Of a DNA stretch of 64,000 nucleotides, positions 10,981 to 21,440 are shown piece after piece (position 1 is the first letter of the stretch; each line of letters starts with the position of its first letter). Made by a program: the position numbers and the translations under genes. Below the pieces are notes generated by a model. The model was not told the DNA's origin, did no database searches, and saw nothing but the letters and a program-made list of their open reading frames with translations. This stretch comes from Rhizopus arrhizus (lineage: Eukaryota > Mucoromycota > Mucoromycetes > Mucorales > Rhizopodaceae). The stretch spans positions 1,984,001 to 2,048,000 of the forward strand of contig JAKZZE010000002.1 of the NCBI GenBank assembly GCA_024220505.1, given 5' to 3'.

Positions 10981-12789
10981 CCAGTAAGGTACCACCAGAG
11001 TTACCCGAGGAAGTTGTTCCTGCACAACCTTGTGGAGTACTTTCGTAATGAGGTTCCAGGGAGGGTTGATGAACGGATGGTGAAACATCGTCCACGGGAT
11101 GGTAAACGCATCCGTGTGGATAGCGCCCGGATCGGGTAGCCAAGATACGTACTTTGGCAATAGCTTTGTTGTCCTGTCGGCGAAGAGGTCGACCGAGAAG
11201 GGTCCCCAGAGGTGCGATATTTGTTGGAATATTGAGGGCTTGATTCTCCACTGATTCTTGAAGAAGGTCCTGCGTGATTCCATATCTGCTATCGTGTTGT
11301 TCACTCCGCTGATGTGTTGTGCTTGAATCACTATCTTGCGCTGTAGACACCAATTCCAGACTTCGGTTGCTAGTTCCAATAATGCCAGAGAGCGAGTCCC
11401 GCCTTGTTTGTTGATATAGGATAGGCTGGTAGTGTTGTCCGTTTGAATTAAGATTGTGGAATGCTCTGGAAGGGGAAAAGTCTGAAGCGCCAGAAAAGCA
11501 GCTTTGAGTTCTCGCCAATTGATTGATTGTTCCGCTTCCCATTGAGTCCAGTAGCCATGAGCTCGATGTTGATTCCAACTGCAACCCCATCCCGTATTGC
11601 TCGCGTCCACAAATATGGTTTGCGTTGGTGTCGATGGGAGGATCGAGCGACCATTCCACTTCTGGAGGTTGTGGTACCACCATGATAGTTCCTGCAGACT
11701 CGCTGGATCCAAGGCTCGAGGAGTGTCCCAATCGGTATCCGTCTTGACTGTATGGTTCTTGTAATAAAGAAGATGTCGAGTGTACAGACGAGCTGGAAAT
11801 ACCGCAAACGTGGCCGCTTGGATGCGCATCGTTAAGCTGTGAATGACTCGAGGACGTTGACGGTTGGGCTTGTCCAAAACTTGCTTGATCGATCGTCTGA
11901 TATCTCGCAGTTTCTTCAACGGGAGAGCAGCTGTCATCTTTTTGGTATTCAATACGAAGCCTAGATGTTCCAGTTGTTGGGTTGGTGTCAAAACTGACTT
12001 CTTGAAGTTGATCATCCAGCCTAGTTGTTGAAGAAGGGAGACTACCATTTGGGATTGCTGAAGAGCTAATTCCTTGTTGTCTGCTATTAAGAGCCAGTCG
12101 TCCAAGTATGCTGAGATTCTGATGCCTTGAGATCGCAAGTGTTCTAAGATGGGCCTGCAGACTTTTGTGAAGACATAAGGACTTGAGGCTAACCCAAAGG
12201 CGATTGTACGGTATTGGTAAACTTTGTCCTTCCATTTCAGGCGTAAAAAGCGTCTCGATTCCGAATGGAGACCTATATGTAGGAAAGCATCTGACAAGTC
12301 GATTGAGACTAAGTAATCGTTTCGATGAATCATAAGTGATACTTCCCGTAGCGTGTCCATTTTGAAGTGAGGAGCATGAAGATATTGGTTGAGGCGTTTG
12401 AGATTGAAGACTGGGCGTATGCCCCCATCTTTCTTGGGGATGACGAACATGGAGCTGTAGAAGCCTGGTGTTTGTTGGACTTCTTCTGAAGAAACCAGTT
12501 CGATTGCTTGTTTGTCTAAGAGATCCCGTATAGTCTGATCGATTAAAGGCACCTGGTCTGGAGATAATGGGTGGATGGATGTTGGAGTTGTCGTTGTTGG
12601 TGGGGTTGAGTGAAATTGAATCTTGTAGCCGTGTTGGATTGTGGCGTCGACGAATGAGTTGATGGGAATTTTTGTCCAATTTGAATAATACTTGTTGAGC
12701 CGACCTCCTACTGGGTCGGTTGTTGTGTTGTTGTGTTGAGTTGGTGAGGATGTTGTTGCTGATGATATTGCTGATGATGTTGTTGTTGG
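10822..12789 (-). CDS. DIRS reverse transcriptase - RNase H - DAM-like methyltransferase
   Basis: At least 577 codons from a Met at 12,552, but the frame is open upstream and a conserved segment before it (GGRLNKYYSNW, then HGYKIQF) supports a start near or within the gag end. Domains in order are reverse transcriptase (IPKKDGGIRPVFNLKRLN, IDLSDAFLHI, FGLASSPYVFTK, and catalytic AYLDD), RNase H (IFVDASNTGWG, INWRELKA, LIQTDNTTSLSYI) and a DAM-like adenine methyltransferase region (WGPFSVDLFAD, then INPPWNLI with the NPPW motif). This order is diagnostic of DIRS1-like elements. The protein would copy element RNA to circular DNA. The role of the methyltransferase domain is unknown. The frame lies -1 relative to gag, so it may be made by frameshifting. 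No disabling mutation was seen. Confidence 0.88.
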   Translation of the reverse strand, partial: PTTTSSAISSATTSSPTQHNNTTTDPVGGRLNKYYSNWTKIPINSFVDATIQHGYKIQFHSTPPTTTTPTSIHPLSPDQVPLIDQTIRDLLDKQAIELVSSEEVQQTPGFYSSMFVIPKKDGGIRPVFNLKRLNQYLHAPHFKMDTLREVSLMIHRNDYLVSIDLSDAFLHIGLHSESRRFLRLKWKDKVYQYRTIAFGLASSPYVFTKVCRPILEHLRSQGIRISAYLDDWLLIADNKELALQQSQMVVSLLQQLGWMINFKKSVLTPTQQLEHLGFVLNTKKMTAALPLKKLRDIRRSIKQVLDKPNRQRPRVIHSLTMRIQAATFAVFPARLYTRHLLYYKNHTVKTDTDWDTPRALDPASLQELSWWYHNLQKWNGRSILPSTPTQTIFVDASNTGWGCSWNQHRAHGYWTQWEAEQSINWRELKAAFLALQTFPLPEHSTILIQTDNTTSLSYINKQGGTRSLALLELATEVWNWCLQRKIVIQAQHISGVNNTIADMESRRTFFKNQWRIKPSIFQQISHLWGPFSVDLFADRTTKLLPKYVSWLPDPGAIHTDAFTIPWTMFHHPFINPPWNLITKVLHKVVQEQLPRVTLVVPYWPSAIWFPLLQRLALTAPLLLPPQSVQTTSPRTPHPLLHRHWMLSVWTLSGLN

Positions 12790-12791
12790 GG

Positions 12792-13700
12792 CTACTGACG
12801 AAACGGGTTGGTGTTCTTCTTGTGGCTGCGTTGTTGAAAATTGTTGTTGCTGTTGTTGGCATTGCTGGTGTAGTTGTTGGTGTAGTTGTTGCTGCTGTTG
12901 ATATTGTTGTTGTTGCTGAAACCACCCTGCTGAGAGGGTGGACCTGGCCGAAAAAACTGCTGATTAGAACCATTCGAGAAAGATACAGGATTGGGAGTCC
13001 CATTTGGGAAACGACGACGGGGACGTCGAAGAGCAGATGCCTCACGAATAGCTTTCTTGGCAGCAGCTTGTTGGCTGATACTTTGTTGAAACTCTTCTAA
13101 AGGTACAATGTATCCGACCTCTGATTCCGTCTTCACCGAGAAAGAGGGATCGACTGATCGGTAGGCGATGTTAAGACGGGTTTGAGTGATCGTAGAGCAG
13201 AGGTCAATCACGAGGCTGCGCGCGTCTGCTAACATAGTACAGAAGCGTTCCAAGTGAGGAGTGTTAGGGTCTTGAGCAAGCATTTCATGAGCGAGGACAT
13301 CTAGAGGGCGGAGGATAGCCGATGCCTGGTATTGAAGATGTTTGAGAGAATTGTCTTCAATCTTTTGGCCCTTATTCATATTTTTTTCAGCAGAAGGAAT
13401 AGTAGCAGGGGAACGATATTCCAATTGGGCAACAGGAGGATATGCTTCAATGATTGCCTTACGGTCGGCAGTTGCCATTGGCTTTGATGTATGGATTGGA
13501 ACATCCATATTCATAATATTAATCTGAGTCTCGGACGGTGTCCACTCATAATGAGGGCGTGTACTAAGGGAATGCAACGTAGCCGGGGCAGCATCGTCGA
13601 CGGACTGCATTGGCGTGGGATTGACAACTTGAGCCAGTTGTGCTTGGAGAGTAGCCATTTGTTCCTGCATGGCTGCGAGTTGTTGTTCGATAGATGACAT
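12792..13700 (-). CDS. DIRS gag-like protein
   Basis: The first frame of the DIRS element, 302 residues, starting about 70 bases inside the right inverted repeat. An N-terminal coiled-coil-like helix (EQQLAAMQEQMATLQAQLAQ) is followed by a helical middle region. The C-terminal tail is basic and Asn/Gln-rich, encoded by AAC/CAA-rich codons. Position and composition fit the nucleocapsid-like Gag of DIRS elements, though sequence conservation in this protein is always weak. There is no zinc knuckle. The stop at 12,792 is overlapped by the RT frame. Confidence 0.75.
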   Translation of the reverse strand: MSSIEQQLAAMQEQMATLQAQLAQVVNPTPMQSVDDAAPATLHSLSTRPHYEWTPSETQINIMNMDVPIHTSKPMATADRKAIIEAYPPVAQLEYRSPATIPSAEKNMNKGQKIEDNSLKHLQYQASAILRPLDVLAHEMLAQDPNTPHLERFCTMLADARSLVIDLCSTITQTRLNIAYRSVDPSFSVKTESEVGYIVPLEEFQQSISQQAAAKKAIREASALRRPRRRFPNGTPNPVSFSNGSNQQFFRPGPPSQQGGFSNNNNINSSNNYTNNYTSNANNSNNNFQQRSHKKNTNPFRQ

Positions 13701-14023
13701 GGTGTAACAATGAAATTATATAAAGTGTAATGAATAAAGGAAGCTGGTAATGACCGAGCGAAAAAGAAGATTGATAGTATAATGATTAGATTTATTTCCT
13801 TTATATATCTTTGAATTCGCTATAAATAAAGCTTCAAGAAGATTCTAGCATAATAACATTTCCTATTTTGTTCTGACGGTCTCAAGAAATTCTTTCGAGA
13901 AATTTCTTTCGACCTAGAATTTTATTTTTTGGCTAAGATTGCTTCAGGAAAATGGCTATTTGTATTTTTTAAATTCAGCTAATTTTTTCAAAAGTTTGGC
14001 GAATAATTTCTGAAAATAGTGTA

Positions 14024-16215
14024 TAGCAAACGGAAAAAAGGAAAAACACGAGGTTCTGACAGCAACAAGCAGATGCTATCCTAGTATGAATGTCACAAGA
14101 AAACAAAAGCTTACTTGACTGCAGTTTAATACAATAATAGCTAGGCATCTTTAGAGATATTTTACTAGGATTAACTTCTTTTTTGTACGGATGACAAAGA
14201 AGCAGCCCAAAGAAACTCGGAGTATACCAAGGGACACAGACATACATCTTTTTAAAATTTAGCTAAAAGTCTTCCTTCTGCTCTTTCGCCAAGACAGTAC
14301 GGTGTTGTTCGAGTCACATACAAAAAAAAAAAAAAACCCCTTGACATGTTGAACGAAGCACATAACTGTGCCGCTGTCTTCTTTGAACGAGTCATTCCTG
14401 CTCAAAGATATTACGTGATGTTTCAAGTTCCACTCATCGTATGGTCTGTATACACTTTTTTCAGCAAGTGGGTTCGTATCCCAGTAGAATTTAATGCCGC
14501 ATATACGGAAAGCCTTGTTATATAAAGCTTGAGTCCATAAACTATGCCCGTATGAGAGAGGCAATTGTCCAGTGAGCCTACAATCTTTTTAACTTCAATT
14601 TTTATAGTAATGGGTCAATAGTTGTTCCCGCAAGATATATTGCGCAAACATTGTTTAGATTCGCTTAAACTTTTTAAAATCATACAGCCCTTCGTTAACA
14701 AGGATAGCTTGTCCATTCTCATAGAAAAGCTGATTGCTCATCTCGAATATATAATATATTAAGAAGGACAGTTGAGAGTCGGAAAGGTTGTTGTACTCTA
14801 TATATTGCTAGATATACCAAGTTTCATGCGACAAGATCTTTATATGCGGCATAAACTTCTACTGGGACACGAAATCACTTTCTGAAAAGAGTATAAAGGC
14901 TATAAAATCTTCCTTTTATAAAAAAAAAGAGTATAAAGGCTGTAATAAATGCAATTAAACTCCGTCCATCATTCACAAAAAAAATGATACCATTGATTCG
15001 TGACACAAAGCATGGTAGAAAAGGGGTACAAGGTCCGCAATAGCGGGAAAGCAAAGTATCACTTTTCATGCATTGAAAAACAAGTCTTACATACACATAC
15101 TTTCTTATTATTTCTCTTACGAGAACTTTTGGCTTCTAATAAAAAGAAGATTTAGAGCCTGTTGCTAGGAAGGAAATGAGTTATTGAGGTTTTATTGGCA
15201 ATAAGAACTATAACAAATGAATGTAAAATTACTCACTAATTGAGCATTCGCTTACAAAACATGCTATTGGATGATACTCTACGTATTTAAATAGACAAAA
15301 TCATATTTTTATTAAAAAGAGCACTGAAAAATATAGCCGATTCATCTAAAGATAAAAGCAAAACAAAACAAAAAAAGGAACAGGTATTTACTGCATTACT
15401 GAAACTTTAGAGCAAAAACAGATGATTCTGTTTCCATTTGTTGTTTTTTTTTGTCATAGCTGTTTTTGATAGAAACCTATAAAGTGTAACAGGATGTCAT
15501 GAAGTGCTACTTTATGTCACGCGCTATAGAAAGTGCGTACGCACACATATTTATTATTTCATTCATAATACTGTTGAAAGATATAGAGAAAATATAACAA
15601 GCTCATATATTTATAGATTGCTACAAGTAAAATAATAATAATAATAAATCAATGAAAACTGTAGAAAAAGGAAGAAAGGAAAGACTTTAATAATCATTAA
15701 ATGGAGCTTGAATTTTAAAGTGATACGAATGATCCATTTTAGATTTTATTATGGAAAGTTGGAAAAAACAATAACATAAAGCCTTTATAAACGTTCGCAT
15801 TTTCTTCTTTTTTATTCTTTTTTTCTTTGTTTCAACAACTGCTCCTCTAATGACTCACTTCAAGGTGATATTAGAAAAGAAGAGCATACTCACAACAGAA
15901 ACTAATTTATGAATAGAAACTTAAAACAAATCTTTATAACAACGGATATTCACATCAGTGGAAGTTGATCAAGAGTACACAAACACCTATTATATCCCTT
16001 GAAAATCAGATTAACCTAGACTTTTCCGAAAGGGTGATATGTCAAACTAAGAAACCACTGGTAAATAACACTAGTACATAATAATAAGAATTACACTAAC
16101 TCCTTAAAAAGTGTCAAAACATTGACTTGATTGTACCCAACAAAATACGAACACAAAGTAAATAACAATAAGCAATGCAATACATACATTCGTACCCACA
16201 CAAAAAAACTCTCAG
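14024..16215. other. Gene-poor region with degraded repeats
   Basis: I see no intact gene. Two 27-base segments, 14479-14505 and 14841-14867, form an inverted repeat with two mismatches, 335 bases apart. A direct repeat (AAAAGAGTATAAAGGCT) occurs near 14885 and 14929. A 101-codon minus-strand frame at 14259-14564 has reasonable codon composition (for example DEWNLKHHVISLSRNDSFKE) but no recognised family. It may be a decayed mobile element. The part from about 15,780 is pyrimidine-rich and leads to an ATG at 15,850, a possible first exon of the RhoGEF gene downstream. Confidence 0.45.
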
Positions 16216-19116
16216 GAAGCTCACCTTCGTATTTTAGATGAACATTTTCAGCTTGAACAGTTTCTTCAAATAATAGGCACACGACTAGAAAAAGAGCCTA
16301 TCAAGCGAAATGAAAAATTGGTCCCTATGATTAACATGTCAGACAATGTAAGGTGTTACCGAGAAAAACGTCATTTTCATATACTGATCGTTACACAAAT
16401 TAGTCTGAAAAGGATGACGACAAAAGAGCCTTTCGTATTCAAGAATTTATAAAGACCGAAAAATCCTATGTAGAAACACTACAGACATTAATGAAATATG
16501 TTGTGAATCCTCTTAGGTCAATGACGCACCACAAGAATTGTATTATAAACACCTTTAAATGCACAAAAATATTTTTAAATATCGATCAAATTGCTTGTGC
16601 GAATGAAAAGTTTCTAAGTGACCTTTTACAGTCGCATGATTTTGGTTCTATTTGCCAAAAGCATGTAAGCTTTATTTTGTTTATTATAAAACACAGTAAA
16701 TATAACAGTGTTAATGTAGATGGAAAGCTTTGAATGTTATAGAAAATACTTGTTAGAGCAAGGGGACGCCCAGAAATTACATGCTAAAGAATTCAAAAGC
16801 AATCAAACCTATCGAAGGTTCTTATTGAAAGCAAAAGACCATCCAGAGTTTAAAAAAAAAAGACTACAAGATATTTTGGTGGAGCCAGTTCAACGTATCA
16901 GTCGATATTCAATGATGCTTAGAGAAATCCTCAACTTGACTCCTCAAGATCATCCAGACTATCCTGGTTTAAAGTTAGCTTGTGAAAAATCAAGAGAGAT
17001 TGCTACAATGGATGACGATGATCCCACTAAAACAGCAACTATGCTTTTGAGCTTATATCAAGCTATCAAAGAATCGCCCGTAAGTCTTTATACGTGAAAA
17101 TTTCATTACAGCTAACCTCTATCCTTACAGTGTTCCTTGGTTAGCCAAAATCGTTCATTTGTTGCACATCTAGATGCATTAGAAATCCACAGTGTGACGA
17201 ATAAGCCTTTAAGATCTGTTACACTGTTTTTGTTTACAGACAAGATACTTGTCGCCAGCCGATCCTCTCTTGATGAAGTTGATATTGAAGAATTACTTGA
17301 TACAAGCATTACAACCACAACACTTTTATCAAAGCTAAAAAAGGATGGTACTTTAAGATTCAAAGGCTGGGCTGATATTGAAAGTATAGAACTATTTGAT
17401 GGTGTACTTGGTAAGTAGAACATGTTGCTTTACTTGTAATGTTCACCAACTCTCTTAATTAGACCGCCCAGGTTCATTTATTTTATCAGCAACAAATACA
17501 GAAGAGGTTCAAATTAATGAAACTTCCAATATTACTTCATTTGAGCATTATTTTTATAAGGGTCCAAGATTATTTGCTCCCCAAAGAGAAGAAAATAATC
17601 ACTTTCAAAAATGGTTAGATTTTAAAACGCTTTATCAAAAGACAAGAGCATTGGTAAAACAATACGGTAAGAAACATACACTATTCTTTGCGACTTCTTT
17701 TATAATAACCTTTTAACAGAGCCCAGTGACATGACGTATTACAGATCATGGAATGGTGTATCTACATTTTGTAATATTTATGACCAAGAAACTTATACAA
17801 AAGTAAAATATAAGGTAAAACGCACTATACATAAAATAGCATACATAAATTAACAACGAGAAGAACAATTGTGCAATTGTTTATGTGGATGATCCGAATA
17901 TTTCCACCGAAATGCTCTTTCCACCTCCATCTCAGCCATGGATTATAGGTCTTATTCAGCCTGAGGAAATGAAAGGATTCCGCTTTAATCTATGCACAAA
18001 AACTGGGTTTGCAAACAAGTACCGCGATTTGGCTGAAATGTCTCAAGAGCAACATACGTTTGATTTCGAAAGCGTCTTTTGGAATAATGGTAAGTGTCTA
18101 TATATTACTTTTTCTTTCTATGAATTCTTTGTTCACACTACATGTGAAAAGTGTTTTTCTTGAACCAAAGCTTAAGAGTATCACAAGAATACATGGAAAG
18201 AACTACGTTTCTTATGCAGCAAGCACTTGCAAGTAGTATCATGTTGCCCAGACCAAGGTCGAGATCCGTTTCACGGGCTACAAGTATTCCTTCACTGGGC
18301 AAACTATTCAGTAGTAGCGAAGACACAAGGTTCCCAACAACTTCTCACAGCAGTGACAAAAAGAACTACAAATCACTGCCACAACCAGCAAATCAACAGC
18401 AAGATAAGAGGCCCCATGTTCATTCTTGGAACGGTGTACCTAATCAGTATATCAACAGTCCATCTTTGCTTGCTCTTTCCTCATCTAAACTATCAGAAGA
18501 CGAAAAGGGTAAGTTGCCCTCTCTTTTTTTTTACATCATGAAAATAAACCCAGCTTTTGCTTTAGAGAAAAGGCTGACATGCGATGCTTTGCTGCTTGAT
18601 ATGGCAAGTTTTTCTTTTTTTAATAGCAAATTGATCGCGTATTTATCTAATTTTAACAATAGATGCAAGAAAGAAATTTACATTACTCTGAAGAAGACAA
18701 GAAACATGATACTATTTCATCAAGAGGAAGTAGTAGCACTTCTAGTTCTTTTAGTATGATTGAGGATGATGATGAAGAACTAGAACAAGAAATCAATTTA
18801 CCTATTGCTAAAGTAACCCCCCTTTCATCTATCATGAACTTATAGCTTACATAATGTGTATAGATGAATTTGAAAAAATCATATGAAAGTTTAGAAAACG
18901 TATTTAAATCACTACAAGGATTTGAAGATGAAATGCAGCAAGAGTGGAAGCATCTGGTCACTAAATATGAGTTGTTAGGGAGTGAGATTAACAATAATTC
19001 AGATATGGTAATGATGTGTGCTATAAATAAAAAGAAACATAATTCTGACACATTTATGATATATGTAGGACACTATAGAGAACGCATACTCTGATATGTC
19101 AAAGCATATAACGTAA
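16216..19116 (+). CDS. Rho guanine nucleotide exchange factor (DH-PH), 5' end unresolved
   Basis: A multi-exon gene whose product should activate Rho/Cdc42-type GTPases. From the first clear exon I read 16216-16347, 16404-16664, 16720-17079, 17131-17410, 17463-17666, 17720-17814, about 17861-18089, 18179-18508, 18566-18603, 18663-18812, 18864-19007 and 19069-19116, joining in frame for about 756 residues. The DH domain (16.4-17.1 kb) has RIQEFIKTEKSYVETLQTL, the FLSDLLQSHDFGSI segment and the diagnostic QDILVEPVQRISRYSMMLRE helix. A PH-like domain follows (SVTLFLFTDKILVA, then SFILSATNTEEV). The C-terminal third is Ser-rich, then acidic, then coiled coil. The intron at 18604-18662 uses a GC-AG pair. 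The start codon is unknown. An ATG at 15,850 after a pyrimidine-rich leader is a candidate, with further small exons possible between. The last two exons are less certain. Confidence 0.8.
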
Positions 19117-21440
19117 TGTATAGTAGTTTTGATAATTATAGAAGAAAAAAAAAATAACGCGGTTCTTTATTGTAGTAACTTGACTGCATTTATTTCCATG
19201 ATTCATCAGCATTTCAATCAACAACAATAAGTTAGAAAAAAAAAGAAAGAGAAAGCAAATATGTTTGTAATTTACATTAAACCAAAGTATAACACACATA
19301 CACACATGCACACTTGTATAGCTCATAAAAATCAAAAGATATTCTTCTTTACTTCTTTTCATGTACACTTAATTTCATTTAAACTAGAGCTTGACTTTAG
19401 TCTAAAAAATAAAGAGCGAAGATGCCTGAATTTCAAAGTCATTTTCGGAAGGAACTTTTTTTATTCTTTGAAATATACCTGTTTGAAATATCTGACAAAC
19501 TGACAGCGGACTTTGTTTACCTTGGTCTGGGTAGGTTTATAAACCTTGGGTATTAAAAAAAGGTTTATTTCTGCTGTGAAATTGACTGCAGTAATGAATA
19601 TTGATTGGAGCATGTTAGCTATTGAACTTTAAAGGTATGTTTCTAATATAAAAAGATGATGTTCTGAATTAAATACATTTAAAGGCTTAATGATAATTCA
19701 ATTTTTTGCTTCTTTTTGCTTGCTGATTATCTTCAAGTATACGTACCTCCAAGATATTTGATGAATCAATAGAAAATAAGCTGGATTAAGATTATCTTTA
19801 TAATTCATTAAGAAAGACATTTCACTTAATATAAAAGGGTTACTTGAAAAGAGCAGTTAATTAAAAAGAGAGAGATAAAAAGAAAGAGCTTATCAGAAAA
19901 TGGAATGTTTCATACAATTTCATCCTGTATACTCCACCGTCAAGATGAAGCATTTTAAATTCAAATTTAGTAGGTGAGGAACTTTCTTATTGAACAAGGT
20001 GAAAACAGAGTCATCACTTAAAATACTGGCAGCTAAATTTGAACTACTATAACTTTATATATCTTGAGTTTTCTGCCTCTCTTTAGGTTGTAAGAATATA
20101 TTTGCTTCTTTCTGATTCATATCAGAAACATGTAACAAGGCAATGATTAGATGTGACATATAACAAGGACAACATGTAGTTTTTGTTAGAAACAATAATA
20201 TTTATGAATGTGATTTTCAAAACAGTTAAATATGTCAAGAAGCTTTAGTACATGCCTTATTATATCATGAATATTACTCATCTCTTTATTATAAGCTTTT
20301 ACTTCACTCTTATAATCTTTTTTTATGATTTCAGTACATCCTTCCAAGTCAATGCTTATATGAAAAGATTCAATTGAAATAACAGACATCTTGCTTCGTG
20401 GGGTTTAAAATCAACGGAATACGTCCGCTGTAACTTTTTTCAAAACTCCACTGTTTGTTCCTCTTTATTGATCGCCCCCTTGATTTACTAAATAAAATGC
20501 ACATACTTCAATAGATAACCTATGGATTTAAACTTACAAAATAAAAGTAAATAAACTCGATTTGTTTAGCTAAAGTATCTTAAGCATGCAGTATTAATTT
20601 GGGTCTTTTTTAGCTTTAAAACATAAGCTTTAATCTTCAAAGTTGGTCATTGCGTTAAGGCGGGCGTTAAAATGTACTTTTTTTTTCTCTCTTGAATACA
20701 ATTATGCATACGTTTTATAAAGCCAACGTATTGTACAACATTTGATATATTGAAAATGGAATCGACTGCATTCTTGTACTTTTTTTAAATCATAGTAAAT
20801 TTAATAAAGTAGCTGTAGTATTTATGTTTCATTGTTTAAAGAAAGATAAAACAATCGGATACACTGTTTAAAAAGGAAATGTTTGTCATGTATAGGTTGG
20901 ATATGTTTTGTATTACTTTTAGATCCTCTTGGCTTTTTAGTCGAGTTTGAAAAAAAAAAAAATTTTTTAGTAAATGAAGCAAACCATGCAATGGAATAAG
21001 AAAAGAATAGACGATGATTTTGTACCATAGTTGTATTTTTATAATATCGGATGAAGCTACATACGGATTTGAATAGTAACCGTTACACTAATTGTACAGA
21101 TCAAAGAAATTAAAGTAACTAAAGATCGACTAGAAAGAACATGAATGATTCAACAAGTTTTACACTCATATTTTCTCATCATTTTCATTGTCCTCTTTAC
21201 ATTATTAGAACATTCGAATTAAAGCATGATCGATCAAAAATATTATATAAAATTGTGACGTATTCATGATTGTTGATACTTTGTTTTTTTTGCTTTTAAA
21301 CTTTTCTTTTTTTTTTTTGCCATAAAGTTACACAATTGAAAAACTATTTCGGTATTTTAAAAAGCAACACATTAAGAAAGCAAAACACTTCTTTTTTCTT
21401 TACTCCTCTATTTTTTTTTTAGTTTAAAAAAGATTCTTTT
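19117..21440. other. Intergenic region
   Basis: About 2.3 kb of AT-rich DNA between the RhoGEF and channel genes. Short open frames such as 20186-20389 on the minus strand show no family motif. The last 150 bases before 21,441 are rich in T tracts and probably form the promoter and leader of the channel gene. Confidence 0.55.

Larger units (their letters stand above)
9511..13919 (-). mobile_element. DIRS-type tyrosine-recombinase retrotransposon, complete-looking
   Basis: A 4,409-bp element on the minus strand. Three overlapping frames encode gag, RT-RNase H-methyltransferase and tyrosine recombinase. Termini are inverted repeats of about 105 bp (9528-9633 against 13769-13872) with unequal outer extensions. 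An internal complementary region at 9716-9832 matches both: 9716-9758 complements the left end (9511-9553) and 9759-9832 complements the right end (13846-13919). This is the classical DIRS architecture, where the circle junction templates the ends. Removing 9511-13919 restores the host inverted repeat exactly, with no target duplication, as expected for integration by a tyrosine recombinase. It is visibly richer in GC than its surroundings. Confidence 0.92.
7931..14021. mobile_element. Tc1/mariner-like DNA transposon, split by a DIRS element
   Basis: Outer boundaries are TA dinucleotides at 7929-7930 and 14022-14023, the target duplication expected for Tc1/mariner. Terminal inverted repeats are 135 bp: 7931-8065 on the left, and 9478-9510 plus 13920-14021 on the right, where the right repeat is interrupted by a DIRS insertion. 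Both ends begin CACTATTTTCAG. With the DIRS removed the element is about 1,682 bp, a normal size for this superfamily. Its one gene is the transposase at 8100-9422 on the minus strand. The two repeats differ at only a few positions, which points to recent insertion. Confidence 0.92.

Noticed and set aside
10752..13100. Plus-strand frames opposite the DIRS element
   Set aside because: They mirror the GC-rich minus-strand gag and RT genes and show no motif of their own.
14875..15096. 73-codon minus-strand frame
   Set aside because: Phe/Ile-rich composition from AT-rich DNA with an internal direct repeat. No start context or family motif.
18151..18178. Start of a separate gene at 18,151
   Set aside because: The acceptor at 18,178 joins the RhoGEF frame (FWNN to VSQEYMERTT), so this is an internal exon.
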